Part shown: one piece after another, positions 52,200-63,784 of the stretch | How the letters are laid out: each line of letters begins with the position of its first letter | How positions within the stretch are numbered: position 1 is the first letter of the stretch | Source: Siphonodentalium dalli | Taxonomy: Eukaryota > Mollusca > Scaphopoda > Gadilida > Siphonodentaliidae | Direction of reading: 5' to 3' | Assembly (NCBI GenBank): GCA_032622095.1 | Contig: CP136069.1 | Coordinates: forward strand, 14,802,450 to 14,866,449 | Length of the DNA stretch: 64,000 bases | Translations under genes and position numbers: made by a program | Notes under the pieces: generated by a model | Databases searched by the model: none | The model's input: only the letters and a program-made list of their open reading frames with translations | Told to the model about the DNA's origin: nothing

Positions 52200-53722
52200 A
52201 TTTAATTGAGTTTTAACGGCATTTTAGGGTTAACTCAACAATCTATCCACGAGTGACATTGACCCATCTTTACTTGCGCCAGTCTATTCTGGGCGCAAGT
52301 AATGTTTTCGGTCCGGATCTCTGTTTATCTGTTTGTCTGTCTGTTTATATGTCCGTCCTTCCGTGAACATGTTACGTCATACCGGAAGTACATGCTGTAA
52401 ATAATGCACACGCTAATATGAAATGGTTGCATCAATTGTAATTTAAATCCACACATATACTCAATTTCCATCGTTATCTGGTTTAATTTGGTAATAAATC
52501 GTTCATAAATGAACAATATTGAATGTTTTCTTTCTGGAAACCGATTAAGACGCCATGACGTCACGACGCACACCAGGACGTCACGAGCTACATCGGTGCG
52601 CAAAACACAAGGCATGATTGCGTCGATGTCCAGACAGCTAAACCATTCCATCTGCCAACAAATTCGTGTTTTATTATTATATATATATACTACATGAACA
52701 CAAAAGTTGACAATAGTACTGCCCATTAGAATCCTATTGTATGTAACTTGAAACTCGAGGAAATAAGTTGAGATCATGTCTAAAAGATGCGTGCGGAATC
52801 CTTTTTTTCCCCGCAGAAACAGTGAGGTGCGAACATATTTTTGAAAAGTTCAAAACATTTTCGAAAGATCCTGGTGCATATAAATCATGTCCGGCCAAAC
52901 AGTCGAGCACGTAGTTCAATTGAAAAACAATTGCACTGGAAAATGTGAATTTGGAAACATGGATTATTAAAATACCTTATTAATTAAATGGGAAAACAAG
53001 CTTTCTCATTCTCAATGCAATAGACATTCTGATTATATGTTCCCGAAGACTGTAGTTCAGTCGCTAAGGGCATGTTCACATTGACACACTGTTAACCGAA
53101 GACTGGCCAATGGTCGCGTGTCTTTTTATTTAATTTTGTCGGTATTTGTAATTTACATTGATGGTTTTTGCCACTGAAGTGCAATGGCATACACACTTGA
53201 TGTCATTCTAGTCAAACTAGTAATTTATCCCAATTGGTATATAATATAGGTAGGTAGGTAGGGAATATTTTTTTTTAATTTTGATATTTTTTTATCCAGC
53301 TACAGAAATATTGAATTACCTCGATCGAAGTGACATAAAATACCAACTTGTGTTGTGGGGAAAGTATTACTTGATAAACATAGTGGAAATATACATTAAT
53401 ATTGATGAAAGATCAAACTTATTTCATGCTCAAGTATGTTTTTTGTTATTCATATACCACATTTTCATAAATTTGGCTATAAACTTTGTACGAAATTGAT
53501 GTCACTAACTTTTTATAAGAATTTTACCCATAATACCGCCATTATATGCTACTTGTATTGTAATGACTACATCCCATTGCCTGGAGGTAGTCAGTACACC
53601 CAACCTAGCATGCCTGGTTTTTGGAAACAGTAGCTGATCCTCTAACATATGTGGTGATAACCTTTATACATGTATATATACAGATACACAACCACCATGT
53701 CTGTCGATAGTGTTCCTACCGG
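52200..53722. other. Unassigned stretch
   Basis: A small hairpin (TTACTTGCGCC/GGCGCAAGTAA) lies at 52271-52303, followed by a (TGTC)n run. (TAGG)n lies near 53249. A 150-codon minus-strand open frame (52325-52777) shows no recognised domain. Confidence 0.4.
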
Positions 53723-53724
53723 TA

Positions 53725-54156
53725 CTCTTGGGCTCCAAATAAAAGTGCAGGCCCCAATAATAGTGCAGGGGAGGAATTGCATTGAAAGTTGATAATAGTG
53801 CAGACCCAAATAATAGCACAGGGGAAACTCTGAGCAAAACATCAACTATAGTTAAAACATTATTTGTATAATACATGTAGGTCAATCATAGAAATCAACA
53901 TAGTACGTGTCATGTTGTGTTTTATTCAATATTTAAATGTTCACATGTATGCCATATACTTGAATATGTACATGCATAAAGTTATAAGCTCATCAATTTG
54001 GTATCAGAATCATATAGAAATCTTGAGTTTCAGCTGATTTCAATTTTCATAGTCTCGAAATTAATAAACTTGCAGACCCAGATAAGCACTGTGCAGGTGG
54101 GAAATTTCCCCAAGAAAATAATAAATGTGCATGCATGTTTATTTGGAACCCAAGAG
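53725..54156. mobile_element. TA-flanked MITE
   Basis: The left end CTCTTGGGCTCCAAATAAAAG (53725) matches the reverse complement of TTTATTTGGAACCCAAGAG ending at 54156, with TA on both sides (53723-53724 and 54157-54158). Inner copies of the AATAGTGCAG(G/A) motif occur several times. A TA target would suit Tc1/mariner; 432 bp, no coding capacity. Confidence 0.72.
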
Positions 54157-54158
54157 TA

Positions 54159-55078
54159 TGTTCCATAAGTCCCAAATAAGACTATACAGGTAAAGCAGGC
54201 ATAAAATCCACTCATGAAATTAAAATAGCAAAATTCCTGCCCAGCTTCAATCACAACCCATCACACACCTGGGGCTTTTGAGACAATTGTCACTTCTTGG
54301 TAACTTTTCACAGGAATATGTTAGAAAGAATGTGTTTCGCACACTAATGATCAATATTTATGAACAGTAGTGGTAAAAACATTAAAAAAAAAACACACAC
54401 ACACATTCAGAAAATTTTGACTTTTTCTCAAATTATCAACAACAAGTTAGGGTCGGCGGGTTATTTTTTAGGGTCGGTCGATGTACGGAAACATAGCATC
54501 TTTTTTTTTGCCTAACTTTTCAGAGAAGTCTTTCAAGAAAAACAAACATCAATGTGAATGTAGTTTGTAAACCCAGCCATAATCACTGCAGTAACCAGGT
54601 AAGACTAAGACCCGTAACTTGCCGTAAAGCCAGCCGCACACTATGCGATATTTGTTGCACGAGATTTGTCGCAGAACCTTGCGACGTAAGATACCGGTAT
54701 GTGTGCGCACACGATACGATTTTAGTCGTGCGACTTCTGTTTTTATCACCTACGGTAGACCACCGCACACGATGCGATCGGATCGTACGATATGGTTGTT
54801 TACTTTCTCGTGAATGCAACGGGTTATCGTATGATCTAATTCCCCACACAAATTCACAATCAGATATTATTTTGACACCAATGTTGTGGTGTCCAGTCCA
54901 TGCACCTGTTTCAATTGTAGTTGTATTCTAGAGGCATGAATGTATTCCGCCGTCCAAAATATCCCGCTACTCTGACTAGATCTTATGTTGAAGACGAAGT
55001 CATGGTTGACGTTGCGTGATCAGCGGTCGGTGTTGTCACATGATATAACACAAGACAATATTTGAAATATAAAAAATT
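54159..55078. other. Unassigned stretch with degenerate GCGAT-rich repeat
   Basis: At about 54625-54810 the words CGCACACTATGCGAT, CACGAGATTTGTCGCA, GCACACGATACGAT and CGCACACGATGCGATCGGATC recur in alternating orientation. This looks like a MITE interior rather than coding sequence, although both strands are open there. The rest is featureless. Confidence 0.45.
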
Positions 55079-55079
55079 A

Positions 55080-55345
55080 GCTGATACATGTAGTCCAATG
55101 AATAATTAACAAGCGTCCATAAATTAAATTTACCTATGATCCTATTATTCCTGACTTAACAATCACATGCGCCCTTCAAATTTTTTGTTCGTCATATCTA
55201 TTTTAATTACCCCTATGGTAATATTGATATAGATACATTTGTCAAACATTTCTTTGTACAATATACAGGTATATAGTTTGTAACTAAATCTAGAAATATA
55301 TAATACTAGCAGGTTAGCCCGCCACCGGCGGCTTGTCCGAAACAT
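55080..55345 (+). repeat. Dispersed repeat R5, copy 2, joined to R6 head
   Basis: Collinear with 19690-19935 and, like it, ending in TACTAGCAGGTTAGCCCGCC ACCGGCGG. Confidence 0.82.
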
Positions 55346-55384
55346 GACATTTTTTAAATATTTTTTTTTAATTTTTAGCTCCAC

Positions 55385-55800
55385 GCGTTTCAATAAGAAA
55401 AATTTGTACCCGGTAGCTCCACCCGTTTCCGAGATCTGGTCTGCGCATGCGCGAAGCTGGCGTCGCACGGACTCGGCGACCCGATAAAATTTGTACCCGG
55501 CGCAAGATACATTCACATAGCAAATTTCAAGTCGATAGCTCCACCCGTTTCCGAGATCTCGTCTGCGCATGCGCTGCACGGGCGTCGCACGGGCTCGGCG
55601 ACCCGATAAAATTTGTACCCGGCGCAAGATACATTCACATACCAAATTTCAAGTCGATAGCTCCACCCGTTTCCGATATCTCGTATGCGCATGCGCTGCA
55701 CGGGCGTCGCACGGGCTCGCCAATACGACAGCGACGACCACCTGGTCAAACTACACTCACGTACCAAGTTTCGTCCCGATCGGTCGAGGTGTTGGTATCT
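55385..55800 (+). repeat. 122-bp tandem repeat, three copies (R6 interior)
   Basis: GTCTGCGCATGCGCTGCACG, GGCGTCGCACGG, CTCGGCGACCCGATAAAATT, TGTACCCGGCGCAAGATACA, ACCAAATTTCAAGTCGATAG, CTCCACCCGTTTCCGAGATC at 55441, 55563 and 55685. Open frames on both strands run through the array because 122 x 3 preserves the frame. They are not convincing genes. Confidence 0.9.
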
Positions 55801-56622
55801 GATGCAAAAGACGAAATTGTGAGTGTTGGTCAATAGTCCCCGCCGTGAACCTCATCGTCGCAAAGAGCGGACAGTCAATCAACCCCGTTGTGAACCTCAA
55901 TCACCAACGCGACGTAAACATGTGTTGCGTTCTAAAAATAGGAAAGCATTTTCTCTCTGCATAATTCTGCAGATGCTAATAACGTTGCTCCCCGTAGGTA
56001 GCAATATCGTTGTTGTTGATATTTACGGCTTGGGGGCTATTTTCTTATTTAGCAAGTTTGAGCTCAATCGGTTCGAGTCTATAAAGGACACACTCATATA
56101 TATGACACTTCCCGTGGGTAGCAAGTTTGAGCTCAATCGGCATTCCCTGGAATTTCCCGTAGATTGGCAGATTCCAGTAGCTTTTTATAACGGTATATCT
56201 GGGGAGAAATCTGATGCTATATTCGTGATTATCTGGGATGATTTCGGTATATAACTATATACTGTAAAAACAAAGCGCACCATCCGTGCTCGCAGGGTTG
56301 GTCAGAAACAAATGTTTTTTAAATTTAATGTATGTTCCGTATATCTCTCTGCAGATGCAAATAGCGTTGAATGGCAAACAGACGCTCTTTATAGAGATGC
56401 GTCAAAAACAAACGCTCATTAAATAATCACTTGATTAACCCACACCGTGCCTTTGCGGTGATTTGAGATTGGAGAACGGGTGCTCTGAGCTTTTCTAAAC
56501 TGCGACCACGGTCGTGTCGGTGGGATTTGACACTTACATGGGAAGTTTGAGCTCAATCTTTACACGCGTTTTGGATTCTATGAAGTACACACACACACAT
56601 ATACGAAGTCTCAAAATATATA
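55801..56622 (+). repeat. R6 3' portions, nested copies
   Basis: GTAGCAAGTTTGAGCTCAAT occurs at 56050 (partly, AGCAAGTTTGAGCTCAATCGG) and 56117. CGAGTCTATAAAGGACACAC lies at 56074. The TGCGGTGATTTGAGATT...GTTTTGGATTCTATGAAGTA + CACACA tail (56450-56605) matches 20640-20870. Two GACGCTC/ACGCTC-type words near 56383 and 56418 match the recurrent AATAAAGAGCGT motif. Confidence 0.65.
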
Positions 56623-56624
56623 GT

Positions 56625-57075
56625 ATAGACTAGCTGATGTACCCGACTTCGTCCGGGCTATTTAGGGATTTCTTTGTGATCGCCTCCATCTGGGCAGTAC
56701 CCGGTATATATAGCGACTGGACAAACTATTGTTCAATTGGTCCAGAAACATGCCTATATCAGCACGGCCGAGGACATGGTCCCACGAGAAATTGGACCCG
56801 TCCATATTGTTCACTGGATCAATGTAGTCCTGCACACAAAATTTTAGTCAAATCGGTCAAGGTCCAGAAACATGCCTATGAGCGAGGTCAAGTTGACACG
56901 TTAAATCAAACTCCACACAGCGCCCTCTACGTTATCACTGCGAAATAGCACGGCCATAAGGACATTTTTTGGTAACAATTTATTACGTGTTTTCAGTTCT
57001 CATGTTTTAGGGTTACAATTGTCTATGTCTGGCTCAGTTTAGATTGTTCATATCAATACCGAAAATATACCAATA
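56625..57075 (+). repeat. Dispersed repeat with CTAGCTGATGTACCCG head
   Basis: Begins CTAGCTGATGTACCCGACTT CGTCCGGGC, analogous to the CTAGCAGGTTAGCCCGCC heads of R6. GGTCCAGAAACATGCCTAT occurs twice (about 56735 and 56863). The last 100 bp are shared in inverse orientation with 42640-42770. Confidence 0.6.
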
Positions 57076-57085
57076 GAATTATCAT

Positions 57086-57780
57086 TATTAGCTCAACTTA
57101 CTTTGTAAGTTTGAGCTATTGCCATGGGTTGGCGTCCGTCGTGCGTGTGTCTGTGTGCCCGTGTGTCCGTCGACAATTTCCTACAGGTTACAGGTCGTAC
57201 CTTTGGTCTGCTCTTTATGAAATTTGTCATGAATGTTGACATTGAGATGGAAATGGGAACGAGTCATTTTGGGGTCATTCGGCAAAGAAACATGGCCGCT
57301 GGCGGCCATTTTGGATTTCAAAATTAAATCCATTGGCGCGGGCTACAGGTCGTACTATTCGTCTGATCATCATGAAATTTGTCATGGATGTTAATATTGA
57401 CATGTAGATGGTAACGAGTCATTTTAAGGGTCGTTTGGCCAAACAAATTTGCCGCCAGCGTCCATCTTGGATTTTACTCTTTGCATGACTAAATCCTCTG
57501 GCGCGGGCTACAGGTCGTAGCTTTGGTTGGATCTTCATGAGATTTGTCATGGTTGTTAACAATGACATGTAGATGGAACGAGTCATTTTGGGGTCGTTCG
57601 GCCAAAACATATGGCCGCCAGCAGCTAACTTGGATTTTACTCTTTGCATGACTAAATTCTTTGGCACAGGTTAGACATTTCAATTAGCACCTTTCCTATT
57701 CCTCCATTTACTGCCAACCATTAAATTATTCCCGTACATAAGTTGAGCTACAGTGTCATTGACACTTTCATTGCAAACTT
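57086..57780 (+). repeat. About 155-bp tandem repeat (family R4), three copies
   Basis: GGCTACAGGTCGTA, GATCTTCATGAAATTTGTCATG, GTTAATATTGACATGTAGAT, GAACGAGTCATTTTGGGGTC, GGCCGCCAGCAGCCATCTTG and GATTTTACTCTTTGCATGAC repeat at 57185, 57340 and 57505. The array is bounded by TTAGCTCAACTTAC-type words at 57090 (AGCTCAACTTACTTTG) and 57735 (GTACATAAGTTGAGCTA), an inverted pair that may mark the ends of a single element. Confidence 0.82.
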
Positions 57781-58690
57781 TTGGTGGTCAAAATAAGATA
57801 ATAAGTGAATAAATATAGTCCCGACGATTTACTTCGCTAAAAATAGACTTCCCGAACTTGTGCTTTTTGCAAAATAGCGTCATTCGATTCCATGAATTTT
57901 ATATCTGCGTATCAATATTCTAAAGATTTAATCGGAGTTAAACATGATCTGAATTCTCGACTCGAATGGAATCGGATTACACCGCTTCATCAAAAGCATG
58001 TTTGATTTTAGTGGGTCTTTACACACATATATCTGATCAATGACAATGTTTATTCAATTGTGATGAGCTGCAAATTTCTCGAGAATGTGTGACTGGAAGT
58101 GTAGATAATTAGATTTTATTTTCTTTTCACTGGACTGGAGACAGTCACAGCGTGACAGTGGAGCGGAGGCTGGTGTCGGTAAATTAATAAATCAACTCTA
58201 TCAACAATAGACTAATGGATTATTTCTATGGTATGTACATGTATTTACTATTTATCTTATACAATTGCTCGAGTCAAAATAGTATAGTAATTAGTATGCC
58301 GTTGGCTTTGTGGATATGATATCAGTGGGTCTGCACCCGGCCATGTCCATGTTTATTTACATCGCATGCCATTCGAGTCACGTTAAAATTAAACTATTTT
58401 TATTTTAAATAATGCTGTGTGAATTTGTGTCATGTCACGTAAAGCCGAAACTCGTGAGTCGTGTTAAATCGTGTCTTGATAAATACTAAAATAGCAGATG
58501 ATTGAGTATTCAAAGCTGCTGACCATATACATCATTGATATGTATGGGAAGCCAAATTCAAATTGACATTTAATATATAATTGTTTTTAAGCGCACTAAG
58601 GAATCTCTAATATCTACATGTATCCTATATTTGTTCCACCCATTGTACCATGGAATACACCATTTGAATTATAGGGAGTTTATGTAATGT
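57781..58690. other. Unassigned stretch
   Basis: No coding sequence or clear repeats. AAGCGCACTAAGGAATCTC at 58588 is an isolated trace of the palindrome family just downstream. Confidence 0.4.
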
Positions 58691-58693
58691 GGC

Positions 58694-58884
58694 TAATTGA
58701 GCTTAAGCGCAATAAGGAATATTCCTTATTGCGCTTAAGTGCTATAAGAATATTGCAATAAGAATATTCTGTATTGTGCTTAAGCGCAATAAGAATACTT
58801 ATTTTATGTGCTTAAAAGCGCAATAAGATATTCCTGAATTTCTTAAGCAATTAAATATTTCCTTATTGCGCTTAAGCTCAATTA
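58694..58884. mobile_element. Palindrome-rich MITE with AAGCGCAATAAG units
   Basis: The ends TAATTGAGCTTAAGCGCAAT and ATTGCGCTTAAGCTCAATTA are inverted. Inside, CTTAAGCGCAATAAGGAAT is followed directly by its exact reverse complement (58702-58739), a 38-bp perfect palindrome. At least three further AAGCGCAATAAGRAT units of both orientations follow. Confidence 0.75.
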
Positions 58885-60510
58885 TTTATTAGTTGTCAAT
58901 TTTGCTTCCCATAGATCTCATGCAGTCAATCATGCAATGTTATGTTTTAACATTTTGAATTACATGTAAAATTAAAAACATTTGTTATACTAAATTGTAT
59001 TGTAACTATTGTTATTGTCCTTATTCACCATACAGCATGTGCAGTTGTGCACATATTTTATGATAGACTAGTAAGTACTATTAGTACCTGCAGTAGTTAA
59101 TACCGCACTACTGTCAATAGTCTAACATGTTTAGTTACAAGAACATGATATTAAAATTGTTATTTATATGTGATCTGTACATGTACTGTACTTTACATCA
59201 GTCATCAATTCAAAAACTAATCTTTTAATGTGTTGGATTTAGTTTAAACTTAAAAAAAAAGCCTGGTTGAATATCTACCACATGGTGGGCCGTTCCCACC
59301 CTCAAGCTGCTGATGTCATTGAGACATTCAATGTTATTTTGCTATTTTGCATGCGAAGAGGTAGACTGCTTGAGACCTCGTGGTAGATACATTCACTCCA
59401 GGTATTCAACTTTTTTTTATCTAATCTTTGACAATTTAGCCAAACACACTATTTTCATATCAGTGATGATTGATGACACATCATTTCTTACTGTAGTGTA
59501 TGAGGACCGGATACATGTAGCTTAAATTAAAGACTTTAAAAAGCCGGACGAAGATCGTTTGTGATGATATAATATAAATTTATTTAACTTTCAGGGAAAT
59601 ATGTTAGCTACTCAGAGAAATAAGTTACGTAAAAGTTAAATGACATATGTCAACATACCGACATTCATGACATTAGCAGATTGCTGCATCCAGTAGAATG
59701 GTACTATTATACATGTAGTATCACACTGTGTTCATGAGTGAGCCACTTAACGGGGCAGCACCTACTGCGTGCTAAAACTATAGTTTAAACAGTATATATT
59801 TTGGCATATATCTAATCGTACATGTACATCCAAGTTATAAATTTATCTATCCCTATTTAAAAAAATGAATAAGCTACATGTATAACACCAGCTACATGTA
59901 CATATCGCATTAATTTCCATGTAACATATCATGTCATGTAACAAATAAGCATAACATGTACATGTAGATATCATTTCATCATTCATTTGTAAGACAGTTT
60001 CTCTAACTGGGACCAACTTATAATTCCATGCAAGACTATAAATATTTTAGCAAATAATTTAATATTCAGAAGTCCATGCCCATGCTACCAAATTCTAACA
60101 TTAATTATACGGTACTAGTAAGTGTTGGCAGAGCGTTAAGAAGGGGCAACTTGATGCACTGGGGAATATTTTTATATTCCATATACTCTGACAAATTTTT
60201 CAAGAAACTGGATTTGAATTCATAATTTGATGACACTCTGTTGAGACACTTCTGACAGATAAGATGGAAGTAGTCGCCGGTAATTTCTCAACAGATGCCC
60301 GAACAAATATGTTAATTTCCGTCGCACGTCTTCTTTGATACATTTAGTTTTGTTCAACTTAAAACATCGTGATTTGTCTGATGTCAAGCAGGCAAAACAC
60401 ATGGCTTTTGATTTATTTCGGGGAGTTGAAAAGCCCGCGGGCATTTTGAATGGGATTCCCCAGTCTAAAAATATATATATCCGTTCGCATAGTTTAAAAA
60501 GTTACCATCC
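58885..60510. other. AT-rich stretch, nothing recognised
   Basis: Many TACATGTA words but no tandem array or terminal repeats, and no supported coding sequence. The 60-75 codon frames are at chance length. Confidence 0.4.
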
Positions 60511-60690
60511 TTATGGCAGTGGTATCTCAGCGTAGCGATAGGAGATAACTCTGCCTGGAGTTTTACGTTAAATACCAAATCCGAGTCGGATCGGTCGAGC
60601 AGTGTTCGAGTCTATAACACACATACATACATACATTTATACACACAGACATACAAACAGATATTCCAAAATGTATAATAGAGAGCTGCA
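60511..60690 (+). repeat. R6-type repeat with CATA tail
   Basis: TGGCAGTGGTATCTCAGCGT, GGAGATAACTCTGCCTGGAG, GAGTCGGATCGGTCGAGCAG and GTTCGAGTCTATAAC then (CATA)n. The first 48 bp are the sequence fused to the start of the non-LTR frame at 42.8 kb. Confidence 0.75.
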
Positions 60691-60739
60691 AGAATTCTAT
60701 GATAAATAGTTCATGGGTGGCATGATGCATGCATTCTAG

Positions 60740-61995
60740 TTTTTAGTCGATTTTTTTTCCAAAACTCGACTTATAGTTTGATGGGGGACGGCGGGCGGCG
60801 GACGGGCGGGCGGGCGGACGGGTCGGGCGGCCCGTTTTGCTTATAACTCAACCGTTTATTGACGGATTAAAACATTTGGTGTGTGAGTACATATCCATGC
60901 ACGTAAGCTGCAGACAAAAAATCGGGTTCGTCCGCACATTTATTACAGAGTTATGGCCCTTTGCCATTTGCCTTTGACGAGTTCGAAAACCGGCCTGGTC
61001 CGATAAAATTTGATAGAGTTATGGCCCTTAATTAGTCATTTTTCACGAATTTTCAGCTCGTTAGCGCGATAACTTCATCAAACGTTATCCGATTTGATTG
61101 AATTTGGTATATAGGTGTCTCCCAAGAATATCGCGGACGAGTTCGAAAACCGGCCTGGTCCGATAAAATTTGATAGATTTATGGCCCTTTATTAGTCATT
61201 TTTCACGAATTTTCAGCTCGTTAGCGCGATAATTTCAACAAACGTTATCCGATTTGATTGAAATTTGGTATATAGGTGTCTCCCAAGAATATCTCTGTCG
61301 AGTTCGAAAACCGGCCAGGTCCGATAAATTTGATAGAGTTATGGCCCTTAATTAGTCATTTTTTCACAAATTTTCAGCTCGTTAGCGCGATAATTTAACA
61401 AACATCATCCTATTTTATTGAAATTTTGATATATAGGTGTCTCCCAAGAATACCTCGGACGAGTTAGAAAACCGGCCCGGTCCGATAAAATTTGATAGAG
61501 TTATGGTCCTTAAGTAGTCATTTTGTACGAATTTTGAGCTCGTTAGCGCGATAACTTCAACAAACGTCATCCAATTCAACTAAAATTTGGTATATAAGTG
61601 TCTTCCAATAATATCCTGGATGAGTTCGAAAACCAGCCTGGCCCAATAAAATTTGATATAGTTATGGACCTTAATTAGTCATTTTTCGTGAATTTTTAGA
61701 TCGTTAGCGCGATAAATTCAACAAACGTCCTCCGATTTGTTTAAAATTTGGAATAGACGTACTTGCTAAGAATATTTCGGACGAGTTCGAAAACCAGCCT
61801 GGCCCGATAAAATTTGATAGAGTTATGGCCCTTAATTAGTCATTTTTCGATTTTACCTATTAATTAGTCTACCGATATTGATGCACACCAATTGGCGGTA
61901 GCCACCGGCGGTAGCCACCGGCGGTAAGCCACCGAAAACGAGACACAGCATCTCTGATGCCACCTCTTGTCTTGTATATAATCCTGGTAGTTTTT
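60740..61995 (+). repeat. 161-bp tandem repeat array, six copies, with G/C-rich head
   Basis: Head: AAAACTCGACTTATAGTTTG followed by a (GGACGGGCGG)n run (60785-60825). Units: GAGTTCGAAAACCGGCCTGG, TCCGATAAAATTTGATAGAG, TTATGGCCCTTAATTAGTCA, AATTTTCAGCTCGTTAGCGC and GGTATATAGGTGTCTCCCAA, at about 60979, 61139, 61299, 61461, 61621 and 61783. The end has GGCGGTAGCCACC repeated three times (61893-61935). Confidence 0.93.
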
Positions 61996-62809
61996 ACCGG
62001 GCGACGCTCAATGCGAAAATATTGCTGGTCGGAGGAGGAAAGACATCGGCGCGCGGTGTAGGATTATCCAATCATGGGAATTGTCGACAATCACAGTTCG
62101 CCGTTTAAATAAGACATGATTCGTACAGCTGTAAACGTTCGTTTCATTTCAATCATGCGCAGTCGATGAAAGGAATTGGCGCGAAGAACACAATGGATAA
62201 ACGGAACCACAAACCAGTGCGGGCTAAATGATGATTGGAAAGCAAATATCCGAACAGATTATGTCTAGTACATGAGTGTGCATTAATTATATGGCCCAGC
62301 CTATATCATAAAGCCGATATATAAACGGAAAAATCTTAACTCGACACAGGAAGCTATCGTAAAATCACACTTATTAGCTGTCCAGTGCAAGTCTTCATAA
62401 GCATACACTGTCACAAGCATACACTGTCACAAGCATACACTGTTAAAAATACTGTCGGTTTGTCTTCACAAGCATACACTGTCACAAATACTGTCTAGGG
62501 CAAGTCTTCACAAGCATACACTGTCAAAAATACTGTCGGTTTGACGGTGTCGGACCGTTCCATACCGTTTTATCAGTTGTACGGTGTATCATCGTTGTTT
62601 TATGCGCCCTGAAAATAGTCTAAGTTTAAATTGTTCGTAATTCCGAGTTCATGCCGTCAAAATTCAATACTATATAGTGTTTGTATTCAGTACAATGATC
62701 CGGTATATTCATTATGTGCAATGCATAGCGGAGCCGTCTTATATTAATTAATTTACATTGTTCTCAAGTACCGGTGTGTTCATCACTCACGAATTTTCTT
62801 TTGTCATTT
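61996..62809. other. Unassigned stretch with short CATACACTG repeats
   Basis: Between 62388 and 62545, CACAAGCATACACTGTCA recurs five times and AAAATACTGTCGGTTTG twice. Nothing else was recognised. Confidence 0.55.
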
Positions 62810-63130
62810 CAGGGGGGGGGGGGTCGGAAAACATTTCCAGACACGTATGCTACTTTTTTTGCCGATGACCACTTTTTGGACCCAACCAACCCCAACCCCA
62901 ATTTTTTTTCCATTTCATAGAGTTTTTTTCAGCCATTTTTTGACACCCACCCCCTTGTGGAATGCAAAACACAGCAGAGTATTCAATGTTTCTAAGGACA
63001 AAATCCACTGCAGTCACGAATATACTGCTAGAGACCAGTCCTGCTGTTCATTACTAGATTCACTGAATCTCAATGTAGGAGGTTTGGTCCTGGTTTTCTC
63101 TGTATGTTTTTCCGACCCCCCCCCCCCCTG
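62810..63130. mobile_element. R3 element with G-run / C-run inverted ends
   Basis: The left end CAG + 11-12 G + TCGGAAAACA (62810) is inverted relative to TGTTTTTCCGA + C run + CTG (ends 63130). The left half matches 18606-18765. CAGG...CCTG ends are hAT-like, but the flanking 8-mers do not match, so the class is unresolved. Confidence 0.6.
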
Positions 63131-63784
63131 TATCTCCAGGAAATAAATGCAAGTTTATTGTTTTGTTGTTTTTTGTCAATGTGAGAAATACCGGTTTGGC
63201 AGTGGAAATGTGATATTGTGATTCTAGACATTTTTTTGGAAATATATACAGATGTGAAAGAGGGTGTAAAACATTTACCCCCGTCCCTTGACACTTTTTT
63301 TCCCAGAAATTACAATCAAACACGACAAAAATTGAGACTGAATGCCACTGTTTTCTAAAGAAAACTGCGAATCTATAGTCGTATGGTAAAAAGTTCACAC
63401 ATGATTCCAAATGTTGTCTTTTCAAATCAAGATAAGTCATGCAAGTGTTCAGAAATACAAGCTTTTTCCACGTGCCATACAGATAAAGAAACAGTCGCAT
63501 ATATATTCTCTGAAAACCATTATTTCCAAGATAATTTTATCGGAGCTACAACATTCTCAAGAATGAAAGAAGTCGTTCTCATAATAAATTTCAGCAGAAA
63601 CATCAGTCTTTGTTATGACACCACAAATGGAGATGTAGGCAATATTTATACTTTATGCTTATTATTTTAAGAAATACATTTATATCCAACCTCAAGAATA
63701 CTGAACTAACAGTTACAGTACGTTTTGAGTATCTGAAAAGTTACACACCGCTGTAATTGTTTCATTTGACGTAGATTTTTTTTA
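63131..63784. other. Unassigned stretch
   Basis: An open frame of 95 codons (63383-63670, +) has balanced composition but no recognisable domain; it is listed only as a possibility. Confidence 0.35.

Noticed and set aside
54554-54931. 125-codon ORF with several Cys residues
   Set aside because: It covers alternating GCACACGATGCGAT words that are open on both strands, as expected for a repeat interior.
55163-55836. Open frames of 100-160 codons on both strands over the 122-bp array
   Set aside because: Openness on both strands and periodicity match the tandem repeat; no domain is recognisable.
62810-63130. hAT classification of the G-run/C-run element
   Set aside because: The ends are CAGG/CCTG, but the flanking 8-mers differ and homopolymer ends can mimic TIRs; left unclassified.
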